DNA from: Pseudomonadota bacterium
GTDB taxonomy: Bacteria > Pseudomonadota > Alphaproteobacteria > Rhizobiales > Rhizobiaceae
Reading direction: 5' to 3'
Length of the DNA: 6,780 nucleotides
Assembly: GCA_023428515.1 (NCBI GenBank)
Contig: JAEYXI010000494.1
Span: 1 to 6,780 of the forward strand
Shown here: positions 1 to 5,931 of the stretch, one piece after another
Numbering within the stretch: position 1 is the stretch's first letter
How the letters are laid out: every line of letters begins with the position of its first letter
Notes under the pieces: generated by a model
What the model was told of the DNA's origin: nothing
The model's input: the letters and a program-made list of their open reading frames with translations, nothing else
Database searches by the model: none
Translations under genes and position numbers: made by a program

Positions 1-1
1 G

Positions 2-1096
2 CCGATCACCTGGCCGATCGGCCAGGGCAAGAGCTTTTCGGGCACCTATCACCTGGCCCAGAACGCCATCCGCCACAGCGATACCGAAACCGAGCGCACC
101 AAGGTCACCCGACCGGACTCGAACCGCGTCGCGGGCCTGCTGCCGGAGAACGAGCGCCAAACGCTGATCGAGGAGTTGGAACTCGCCCGCGAGGCGTGCC
201 GGCCCTTCGACCTGAAGGCGTTCCGCGAGGGGCATCTCACCCCGGTTTATTTCGGCTCGGCGCTGCGCAATTTCGGCGTGCGCGACCTGATCGAGGCGCT
301 GGGCGCGTTTGCCCCGCCGCCGCGCGACCAGGAGGCCGACAGCCGCACCGTGCACGCCACGGAGCCGGAGATGAGCGCCTTCGTGTTCAAGATCCAGGCG
401 AACATGGCCCCCAACCATCGCGACCGCATCGCCTTCGTGCGAGTATGCTCAGGCACGCTGGAGCGCGGCATGAAGGCGAAGCTCGTGCGGACCGGCAAGC
501 CGATGTCGCTGTCAGCGCCGCAGTTCTTCTTCGCCCGCAGCCGCATCACCGCCGACGAAGCCTATGCCGGCGACGTGGTCGGCATCCCCAACCACGGCAC
601 GCTCAGGATCGGCGACACGCTGACCGAGGGCGAGGACATATTGTTCCGCGGCGTGCCGAACTTCGCGCCGGAGATCCTGCGCCGCGTGCGCCTCGGCGAC
701 GCCATGAAGGCGAAGAAGCTGAAGGAAGCGCTGCAGCAGATGGCCGAAGAAGGCGTCGTGCAGCTTTTCCAGCCGGAGGACGGCTCGCCGGCCATCGTCG
801 GCGTGGTCGGCGCGCTGCAGATCGACGTGCTCCGGGAACGCTTAAGCGTCGAGTACACGCTGCCCGTCGATTTCGAGATGTCGCGCTTCTCGGTCTGCCG
901 ATGGATTTCCGCGGACAACAAACTCGACGTCGAGCGTTTCATCGAGACACACAAGGGCGACATCGCCCGCGACCTCGACGGCGATCCTGTTTTCCTCGCG
1001 CCGCATGAATTCGGCCTGAACTACGAGGCAGACCGCTGGAAGCAGATCCGCTTCGCGGCGATCAAGGACTACCAGGTCCGCGACAAGGCGGCCTGA
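2..1096 (+). CDS. prfC: Peptide chain release factor 3 (RF3), 5'-truncated by window edge
   Basis: RF3 is the cytosolic translational GTPase that removes RF1/RF2 from the ribosome after peptide release. The frame is open from base 2, giving 364 visible residues; RF3 is usually about 530 long, so the start and the main GTP-binding motifs (P-loop, switches, NKxD) lie to the left. Visible landmarks in order: PITWPIGQGK at residues 1-10, the end of the G domain including SALRNFGV (about 86-93), then domain II beginning FVFKIQANM (127-135) with HRDRIAFVRV, the PNFAPE motif (219-224), and domain III with VVGALQIDVL (268-277). These match E. coli RF3 as I remember it nearly block for block, which separates it from EF-G and BipA. 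The reading frame is intact to the TGA. The next gene begins 64 bases later on the same strand. I see no convincing terminator between them, so read-through is possible. Confidence 0.97.
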   Translation, partial: PITWPIGQGKSFSGTYHLAQNAIRHSDTETERTKVTRPDSNRVAGLLPENERQTLIEELELAREACRPFDLKAFREGHLTPVYFGSALRNFGVRDLIEALGAFAPPPRDQEADSRTVHATEPEMSAFVFKIQANMAPNHRDRIAFVRVCSGTLERGMKAKLVRTGKPMSLSAPQFFFARSRITADEAYAGDVVGIPNHGTLRIGDTLTEGEDILFRGVPNFAPEILRRVRLGDAMKAKKLKEALQQMAEEGVVQLFQPEDGSPAIVGVVGALQIDVLRERLSVEYTLPVDFEMSRFSVCRWISADNKLDVERFIETHKGDIARDLDGDPVFLAPHEFGLNYEADRWKQIRFAAIKDYQVRDKAA

Positions 1097-1151
1097 TGCC
1101 TGCTTGGGGTGCGCGCCACCTATGCTAGGGTTCGGCCGCAAGGGCGGATCC

Positions 1152-1155
1152 GGAG
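1152..1155 (+). promoter_or_regulatory. Ribosome binding site deciding the cyclase start
   Basis: GGAG lies 5 bases before the ATG at 1161. The in-frame alternatives, TTG at 1104 and ATG at 1122, lack a well-spaced purine-rich site, and the extra residues they would add are Gly/Arg-rich and look untranslated. This favours 1161 as the start. Confidence 0.55.
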
Positions 1156-1160
1156 CGCGC

Positions 1161-2312
1161 ATGATCGACGGCGAGGCAATCGACGAACTGGTCGACTGGA
1201 TGATCGACGGCGCACGGCCGGGCAGCAGTGCCCAGCAATCGTTCGACGCGCTCGGGCGACGCCTGGTCGGTGCCGGCGTGCCGATCGGCCGCTTCGCGCT
1301 CTTCGTGGAGACGCTGCATCCCAATATCGCGGGACGCCGTATGCTGTGGACACCGGAGGAAGGCACGAAACTCACGGAGGGCGGCATCGGCCTCTATTCG
1401 CGCGACGAATATGTGAAGAACCCCTTGCCGACAGTCACGTCCAGGCAAGTGACGATACGCCGCCGCCTCACCAATCCAAACCTGATCTCCGACTACCCGA
1501 TCCTGGGCGAACTCGTAGCCGAAGGCTTCACGGACTACGTCGCGCAGCCGCTGATCTTCACGACGGGCGAGACCCACGCCGTCACCTGGTCGACCAAGCA
1601 CGAGGACGGCTGGAGCGACGGCGCGATCGCCGTGCTCGAACGCATCAGGCGGCCGCTCGCCCGCCTGGTCGAGGCACATCTCCTCAGGCTCAACGCGGCA
1701 TCGATCATCTCGGCCTATGTCGGCCGCAACAGCGGCGAGCAGATCCTTTCGGGCCGCGTACATCGCGGCGACGGGGAGGAGATCGACGCGGCGATCCTCT
1801 TCAGCGACCTGATCGGCTTCGCCGCGCTCTCCAGCACCAGGACCGGCCCGGAAATCGTCGCGGTGCTCAACGAGGCCTTCGATATCATGGTGCCGCCGGT
1901 AGAGGCGCGCGGCGGCGAGATCCTGAAATTCCTGGGCGACGGGTTTTTCGCGATCTTTCCCTATGGCGAGAAGACGACGCTGGCCGGTGCGGTGAGGGCC
2001 GCCTCCGACGCGGTCATGGAAGGAGAGAAAAAGCTTGCGGAGGCGGAGGTCGGCAAGCTCCTCGGCTTCCGCTCGGCGATCCATGCCGGGCGCTTCCACT
2101 ATGGCAACATAGGCGGGGCGAACCGGCTGGACTTCACGGCAATAGGCCAACCGGTGAACTTTGCCGCGCGGCTCCTCGCAGCGGCTTCAGACCTGTCGCT
2201 GACACGGGTCGCTTCGGCGACGACAGCCGCGCATCTCTGCCTGCCGTCGCAGCTGGTGGCCGAGACCGCGTTCAAGGGCTTCGTCGGGCTGCAGCCGGTC
2301 TATGTCTGGTGA
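1161..2312 (+). CDS. Class III adenylate cyclase with N-terminal sensor-like domain
   Basis: This is a predicted soluble 383-residue enzyme making cAMP from ATP. Residues 1 to about 180 form a domain I cannot name with certainty, possibly GAF-like; it carries an LHP motif and WTPEEG typical of rhizobial cyclases. A linker with AYVGRNSGEQILSG and RGDGEEIDAA leads into the cyclase homology domain (about 205-375). All key class III residues are visible: metal-binding D216 in FSDLIGF and D260 in KFLGDG, adenine-selecting K256 and D324 (LDFTAIG), and transition-state N333 and R337 (VNFAARL). The Lys/Asp pair predicts ATP rather than GTP as substrate. One small deviation is IGQPVN where IGDxVN is usual. 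There is no TM segment or signal peptide. It converges with the hydrolase downstream. The specific sensed signal and any symbol (rhizobia carry many cya paralogues) cannot be assigned. Confidence 0.92.
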   Translation: MIDGEAIDELVDWMIDGARPGSSAQQSFDALGRRLVGAGVPIGRFALFVETLHPNIAGRRMLWTPEEGTKLTEGGIGLYSRDEYVKNPLPTVTSRQVTIRRRLTNPNLISDYPILGELVAEGFTDYVAQPLIFTTGETHAVTWSTKHEDGWSDGAIAVLERIRRPLARLVEAHLLRLNAASIISAYVGRNSGEQILSGRVHRGDGEEIDAAILFSDLIGFAALSSTRTGPEIVAVLNEAFDIMVPPVEARGGEILKFLGDGFFAIFPYGEKTTLAGAVRAASDAVMEGEKKLAEAEVGKLLGFRSAIHAGRFHYGNIGGANRLDFTAIGQPVNFAARLLAAASDLSLTRVASATTAAHLCLPSQLVAETAFKGFVGLQPVYVW

Positions 2313-2317
2313 TCAGG

Positions 2318-2335
2318 TTTCGGCCTTTGCCGGAA
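2318..2335. terminator. Small hairpin between convergent genes, possible bidirectional terminator
   Basis: TTTCGGC (2318-2324) pairs with GCCGGAA (2329-2335) around a 4-base CTTT loop: a 7-bp stem with one G·T pair. It sits in the 30-base gap between the cyclase stop (2312) and the hydrolase stop (2343), the expected place for a terminator. No clear T-run follows on either strand, so the call is weak. Confidence 0.35.
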
Positions 2336-2342
2336 TGCCTGC

Positions 2343-3206
2343 CTAGCTCTCGCCCCAGCGCCGCTGCCGGTCGAGCAGCCTGAGCAGCGTCGCATTGGCG
2401 GCGTCGGCCGCTTCATACTGCACCCAGTGGCCGGCATCCGGTACCACGACAAGCTCCGAGCCCGGATCGAAGCGCTTCAGCAGCGCCTCGTGCCGTGCAA
2501 ACCCGCCGCGGACCGTCACGTCCAGCTCGCCCCATATGCCCGAGATGGGCACACGATTGTCCGCAAGCGAGACGTCGAGATGCACGCTGCGGGTGATCGA
2601 CGGCGTGTCGATGCGGCAGGCCGGCACGTTGATGCCCTGCAGGGCAACCGCCAGAGCGTCGATATTCTCCGGTCTGGCGATCATCAGCACGCCGAGGTTG
2701 CTGCGGTGCGCCTCGGCACGGCCCATCTCGTCGAGACCTCGCCAGCGGGTGAGCGGCAGGCGTTCGGGATTTCGCAGCCCCAGCCCCCCCGATCCGACGA
2801 GGACGAGCTGGCGCACACGCTTCTGTTGAAGCGCCGTCATCGTGCCGGTTATGCCGCCGCCAAAGGAGAAACCGACGAGGTCGACCTCTGCCTCAGGGCC
2901 GACGAGTTCATCAAGGTCGCGCCATAGCGAGCCGGCGATGCTCTCCGCTGTGCGGGCTTCGGGCAGGTCGGATTCGCCGCAGCCCAGGCAATCGGGCGCC
3001 AGCACCATGCGGTCGGCCGCCAGCGCCTCTATGTTGCGTGTCCAGTGGCTCCAGCTGCCCGAGCCGCCGTGATGCAGCACCGTCGGGTGTCCCTTGCCCC
3101 AGCGGCGCCAGACAGTGCGGCGCCCGCCGCGTTCGACCACGATGCGCTCGGCGGCCGCTCCGACCCGCCCATGCCGTTCGAACTCCTGCCTTTCCGCCTC
3201 GTCCAA
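2343..3206 (-). CDS. Alpha/beta-fold hydrolase
   Basis: This is a predicted cytosolic serine hydrolase. From the TTG at 3206 it has 287 residues. A full catalytic set is visible: oxyanion-hole HHGG (H46 as the second His), nucleophile elbow VGFSFGG with S114, acid D229 in WGELDVT, and H260 in DAGHWVQYE. The cap region contains SNLGVLMIARPENIDALA, a pattern reminiscent of meta-cleavage-product hydrolases and related esterases/lactonases, but the substrate cannot be read from the sequence. Start choice: the frame stays open to a TTG at 3344 that overlaps the stop of the diguanylate cyclase (TTGA), giving 333 residues. The extra 46 residues use codons rare in this window (CTA, AGA, CGA, AGG) and do not resemble a hydrolase N-terminus. 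The TTG at 3206 has GAGG 8 bases upstream, so I prefer it; GTG at 3140 is a third option. It is probably co-transcribed with the upstream GGDEF gene. Confidence 0.88.
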   Translation of the reverse strand: MDEAERQEFERHGRVGAAAERIVVERGGRRTVWRRWGKGHPTVLHHGGSGSWSHWTRNIEALAADRMVLAPDCLGCGESDLPEARTAESIAGSLWRDLDELVGPEAEVDLVGFSFGGGITGTMTALQQKRVRQLVLVGSGGLGLRNPERLPLTRWRGLDEMGRAEAHRSNLGVLMIARPENIDALAVALQGINVPACRIDTPSITRSVHLDVSLADNRVPISGIWGELDVTVRGGFARHEALLKRFDPGSELVVVPDAGHWVQYEAADAANATLLRLLDRQRRWGES

Positions 3207-3340
3207 TCTCTCCGCCTCGCTTCGGTTTCTCGTTTCCCGGTACCGGCCCGTTAGCGAGGCCGCCGGCCACGGGTAAATGAATTGCCTGTTTTCGCCAAGC
3301 AGCTTGCCGGACCAACGATCGAGCGTATGCGGGGGTCGGC
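3207..3340 (-). other. Structured spacer between GGDEF gene and hydrolase
   Basis: If the hydrolase starts at 3206, this is a 134-base spacer. It holds a perfect CCGGTACCGG palindrome (3237-3246), and CCCGT (3247-3251) with ACGGG (3269-3273) flanking a GGCC-rich inner segment. These could form an attenuator- or terminator-like fold on the minus strand. No convincing promoter was found. If translation begins at 3344, the stretch is coding instead. Confidence 0.35.
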
Positions 3341-4102
3341 TCAAGCCGCCGCGGGGATGCTGTCGTCGAAGATGGCGCGGTTGCGGCCGCCATCCTTCGC
3401 TTCATAGAGGCACAAATCGGCTGCGCGCATCAGCTCGGACACGTTGGCGTCGTAGGTGCACGACGTCCCGCCGATGGAAACTGTCAGCGACAACAGGATC
3501 CCCTCGACAGGCTTGAAGCTGATCTTCTCCACCGCGGTGCGAATACGCTCGGCGATGATTACGGCCTCCTCGTCGTTCGCACCGACCAGGAAAGCCGCGA
3601 ATTCCTCGCCGCCGATGCGGCCAAGCACATCGCCGGTGCGCACGGCGGCCGAGATCGCCGAGGCGATCTCCAGCAGCGCCTTGTCGCCGGTCAGGTGGCC
3701 GTAGCTGTCGTTGATTTTCTTAAAATGGTCGGCGTCGATGATGAGCAGCGCGCCGCGGTCGGTCTTGCGCCTGGAACCGTCGAGCGCGGCGAAGAAGTTC
3801 TCGCGGTTCAGCATTCCCGTCATCGGGTCGCGGCTCGCTTTCTCCTCCAGACGCCGGTGCGCCGCGGCAAGTTCCGCGTGTGCCTTGGCGAGATCGCGGT
3901 GCGCACTGGTCAGCTTCTCGCTCTGCCAGAAGGTGTAGGCGCTGGCCGGCCAAGCAATCGCCAGCGGACAGATGGTCAGCATCAACCATGCATTGCCGTC
4001 GACCACGCCGCCGAGAGCGGGCACCAGGATGAGGGCGATGATCAGGGAAGCGACGAGGGACGAGAAAGCGACAGCCGTGGATTTCAGGAATATCTTATTC
4101 AT
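3341..4102 (-). CDS. Membrane-anchored diguanylate cyclase (GGDEF)
   Basis: This is a predicted inner-membrane enzyme joining two GTP into the second messenger c-di-GMP. It has 253 residues: two hydrophobic segments (about 8-30 and 38-59) forming a short hairpin anchor with almost no periplasmic sensor, an Ala/His-rich helical coiled-coil linker (about 60-90), then a GGDEF domain (about 88-248). The active-site motif is GGEEF (164-168), an active variant. D123 and N131 in IDADHFKKIND fit metal and guanine binding. RTGD (156-159), five residues before GGEEF, matches the RxxD inhibitory I-site, so product feedback is expected. There is no EAL domain. The ATG at 4102 is preceded by AAGGAAAG with suitable spacing. 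Its stop lies just upstream of the hydrolase on the same strand. The target process (motility, exopolysaccharide) is not visible. Confidence 0.95.
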   Translation of the reverse strand: MNKIFLKSTAVAFSSLVASLIIALILVPALGGVVDGNAWLMLTICPLAIAWPASAYTFWQSEKLTSAHRDLAKAHAELAAAHRRLEEKASRDPMTGMLNRENFFAALDGSRRKTDRGALLIIDADHFKKINDSYGHLTGDKALLEIASAISAAVRTGDVLGRIGGEEFAAFLVGANDEEAVIIAERIRTAVEKISFKPVEGILLSLTVSIGGTSCTYDANVSELMRAADLCLYEAKDGGRNRAIFDDSIPAAA

Positions 4103-4266
4103 GTAGCTTTCCTTGTCCGTACCGGTCCATGGCAGGCGGTAGGTGAAGGTGCCCTTTCCCGATAAGCTAAAATTTTATCGTCACCAAAATTTCCCTACCG
4201 TAATGCACATAAATTTGCTGCTATCGGCATGTCCCTGTCGTAGCGGATTCGTGACATAAGGCGCGC
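4103..4266. promoter_or_regulatory. AT-rich divergent promoter region with inverted repeats
   Basis: This 164-base gap between the leftward diguanylate cyclase and the rightward HAD gene is visibly more AT-rich than its surroundings in its middle (about 4155-4220), as expected for divergent promoters. CGATAA (4160-4165) and TTATCG (4175-4180) form a perfect inverted repeat with a 9-base spacer. The overlapping TAAAATTTTA (4168-4177) is a perfect 10-base palindrome. On the minus strand TAAAAT is a -10-like hexamer, but no good -35 lies at the right distance. No confident sigma-70 promoter can be assigned. AAGG at 4258-4261 is a plausible ribosome site for the HAD gene. Confidence 0.45.
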
Positions 4267-4974
4267 ATGACCGACCTCCCCGACCCAAACCGCTTCTCCC
4301 ATGTCACCGACTGGGTGTTCGATCTCGACAACACGCTCTATCCGCACCACTCGAACCTGTTCTCGCAGATCGACGTGAAGATGACCTCCTATGTCTCGGA
4401 GCTGCTCACCCTGCCGCGCGAGGAGGCGCGCAAGCTGCAGAAGGAGCTTTATCGCGAATATGGCACCACGCTTGCCGGCCTGATGCAGCGGCACGGCATC
4501 GATTCGGACGATTTCCTGCAGAAGGTCCACGACATCGATTATTCGTGGCTGGTGCCCGATCCGGTGCTGGGGGCGGCGATCCGGCAACTGCCGGGGAGAA
4601 AATTCATCTTCACCAACGGCAACCGCAAGCATGCCGAGCGCACGGCGCGCCAGCTCGGCATCCTCGACGATTTCGACGACATATTCGACATCGTCGCCGC
4701 CGGGCTGACGCCAAAACCCGCCCGCCAGACCTATGAGCGCTTCGCGGACCTGCACGCCATCACCGGCCCCAACGCGGTGATGTTCGAGGACCTGGCGCGC
4801 AACCTCTCGGTACCGAAGTCGCTCGGCATGACGACGGTGCTCATCGTGCCGAAGAATTTCGAGCCGACCTTCGCGGAGATCTGGGAGAAGGACAAGGACT
4901 ACGAGGACGACGTCGACTTCGTCACCGACGACCTCGCCAGCTTCCTGGATGCCATCGTCAAGGCTGCCGCTTGA
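4267..4974 (+). CDS. Pyrimidine 5'-nucleotidase-type HAD hydrolase
   Basis: This is a predicted cytosolic phosphatase of the HAD superfamily, SDT1-like pyrimidine 5'-nucleotidase group, which dephosphorylates UMP/CMP-type nucleotides or related phosphates. The 235 residues show all four HAD motifs: motif I FDLDNTLY with nucleophile D19 and acid D21; motif II FTNG with T116; motif III K150 in TPKP; motif IV FEDLARNL with E174/D175 for Mg2+. The stretch between motifs I and II (about 25-105) is the helical cap. The DLDNTLYPHH start and FTNGNRKHAERT are typical of this subgroup. The C-terminus is acidic (DYEDDVDFVTDD). The ATG has AAGG 5 bases upstream. The stop overlaps the next start as TTGA, so the two genes probably form one translation-coupled unit. 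True substrate is inferred from family only. Confidence 0.93.
   Translation: MTDLPDPNRFSHVTDWVFDLDNTLYPHHSNLFSQIDVKMTSYVSELLTLPREEARKLQKELYREYGTTLAGLMQRHGIDSDDFLQKVHDIDYSWLVPDPVLGAAIRQLPGRKFIFTNGNRKHAERTARQLGILDDFDDIFDIVAAGLTPKPARQTYERFADLHAITGPNAVMFEDLARNLSVPKSLGMTTVLIVPKNFEPTFAEIWEKDKDYEDDVDFVTDDLASFLDAIVKAAA
4960..4963 (+). promoter_or_regulatory. Ribosome binding site supporting the TTG start of the DUF817 gene
   Basis: AAGG lies 7 bases before the TTG at 4971, inside the end of the HAD gene. No other in-frame start precedes the first membrane segment with a comparable site, which supports the TTGA overlap. Confidence 0.5.
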
Positions 4975-5825
4975 AGCGATTCACCTCCGTCGAGCAGCGC
5001 ATCGACCATGCCGCGCATGGTGTGCTCGACCGCCTGCCGGCGCATGGCCTTTCCGGCGCGCTGGTCGAATTCCTGGTGTTCGGGCTCAAGCAGGGATGGG
5101 CGTGCCTGTTCGGCAGCGCCATGCTTTTCCTCATCATCGCCACGAAATACGCGCCGCCGGAGGCGCTTGGCATCGCGCGCTATGATTTCCTCTTCCTCGC
5201 CGCGCTGGCGATCCAGGTCGCCATGCTCGCCTTCAAGCTTGAAAAGCCGTCAGAGGCGACCGTCATCCTGATCTTTCACATCGTCGGAACCGCGATGGAG
5301 ATCTTCAAGACTTCGGCCGGCTCGTGGGTCTATCCGGAGGACTGCTTCTTCCGCATTGCAGGCGTGCCGCTCTTCTCCGGCTTCATGTACGCCTCGGTCG
5401 GCTCATATATCGCGCGCATCTCACGCATCTTCGACATGCGCTACACCAGCTATCCGCCGCTCTGGGCGACCGTGCTCCTGGCGGCTGCCATCTACGTCAA
5501 CTTCTTCGCCCACCATTTCGTCGTCGACCTGCGCTACGCGCTGTTCGCGGCAACGGCGCTGCTCTTCCTGCGCACGGTGGTCCACTACCGCGTCTTCCGC
5601 TTCCGCCACCGCATGCCGCTGCTTGTCGGCTTCCTGCTGGTCGCGCTGTTCATCTGGTTCGCCGAGAACATCGGCACCTGGTCGCGTGCCTGGATCTATC
5701 CGGGACAGGCGGACGCCTGGACCCCGGTCTCCATCCAGAAGCTCGGCGCCTGGTATCTCCTGATGATCATCTCCTTCGTGCTGGTGACGCTCGTTCATCG
5801 CCCGCGCCCGCTCGACCGCGACTGA
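4971..5825 (+). CDS. DUF817 family multi-spanning membrane protein
   Basis: This is an integral inner-membrane protein of 284 residues with about seven or eight hydrophobic segments (roughly 42-59, 72-90, 97-113, 131-149, 163-181, 186-204, 216-235, 258-275), a Lys/Arg-containing N-terminus and a basic C-terminal tail (HRPRPLDRD). I recognise it as DUF817 from SAGSWVYPE, FSGFMYASVGSYIARI, NFFAHHFVVDLR and the WFAENIGTW...AWIYPGQ block. B. subtilis YoaT is, from memory, of this family. No biochemical function is established that I know of. Polar residues sit in or beside membrane segments (E110, H181, H182, E232, N233), which hints at an enzyme or ion-handling protein rather than a pure scaffold. 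E-x3-T-x4-W-[VI]-Y-P occurs twice (110-122 and 232-244), suggesting an internal duplication. The TTG start overlaps the HAD stop, implying coupled expression. Confidence 0.92.
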   Translation: MKRFTSVEQRIDHAAHGVLDRLPAHGLSGALVEFLVFGLKQGWACLFGSAMLFLIIATKYAPPEALGIARYDFLFLAALAIQVAMLAFKLEKPSEATVILIFHIVGTAMEIFKTSAGSWVYPEDCFFRIAGVPLFSGFMYASVGSYIARISRIFDMRYTSYPPLWATVLLAAAIYVNFFAHHFVVDLRYALFAATALLFLRTVVHYRVFRFRHRMPLLVGFLLVALFIWFAENIGTWSRAWIYPGQADAWTPVSIQKLGAWYLLMIISFVLVTLVHRPRPLDRD

Positions 5826-5845
5826 GCCCGTCCTAAAATCCGGGC
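5826..5845. repeat. Short inverted repeat just after the DUF817 stop
   Basis: GCCCG (5826-5830) and CGGGC (5841-5845) flank a 10-base loop and start immediately after the stop codon. It is a weak terminator candidate: the stem is short and no T-run follows. Confidence 0.3.
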
Positions 5846-5848
5846 GAC

Positions 5849-5876
5849 GAACCATGAACCTTTCGGCCGGTGGTTC
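5849..5876. repeat. Inverted repeat GAACCA/TGGTTC with alternative pairing
   Basis: GAACCA (5849-5854) pairs with TGGTTC (5871-5876). A second GAACC copy (5856-5860) can pair with the same GGTTC (5872-5876), so two mutually exclusive stems are possible. It lies in the leader of the small secreted-protein gene. It may be a protein-binding site or RNA fold; function unknown. Confidence 0.35.
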
Positions 5877-5888
5877 CCACACAGTTGC

Positions 5889-5909
5889 ATGAGCGCGCGG
5901 TGCGCTCAT
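5889..5909. repeat. Perfect 8-bp hairpin upstream of the small secreted-protein gene
   Basis: ATGAGCGC (5889-5896) and GCGCTCAT (5902-5909) are perfect reverse complements around a 5-base GCGGT loop. The hairpin ends 9 bases before the purine-rich ribosome site (5919-5925). It could be a terminator for the upstream pair (no T-run), or a leader hairpin that protects the mRNA or modulates translation of the next gene. Confidence 0.5.
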
Positions 5910-5918
5910 CAACCGGAG

Positions 5919-5925
5919 AAAGGAG
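5919..5925 (+). promoter_or_regulatory. Strong ribosome binding site of the small secreted-protein gene
   Basis: AAAGGAG is followed by 6 bases and the ATG at 5932. It is the best Shine-Dalgarno match in the window and argues that this small frame is really translated, probably at a high rate. Confidence 0.7.
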
Positions 5926-5931
5926 ACCATC

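Noticed and set aside
1121..1126. TATGCT as a -10 box for the cyclase gene
   Set aside because: The nearest -35-like TTGGGG (1104-1109) is only 11 bases away, too close for a sigma-70 promoter.
1104..1160. Upstream TTG (1104) or ATG (1122) starts for the cyclase
   Set aside because: Neither has a well-placed ribosome site, and the added residues look like untranslated leader; ATG 1161 has GGAG 5 bases away.
1125..2150. Long 341-codon open frame on the minus strand opposite the cyclase
   Set aside because: The plus strand holds a cyclase with every catalytic residue. The minus frame gives no recognisable motif and is a usual shadow in high-GC DNA.
1109..2383. 424-codon plus-strand frame overlapping the cyclase
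   Set aside because: The product is extremely Arg-rich with no motif; it is the +1 shadow of the cyclase.
4195..4755. 186-codon minus-strand frame opposite the HAD gene
   Set aside because: It is antisense to a gene with all HAD motifs, and its promoter side would lie within that gene. No motif is recognisable.
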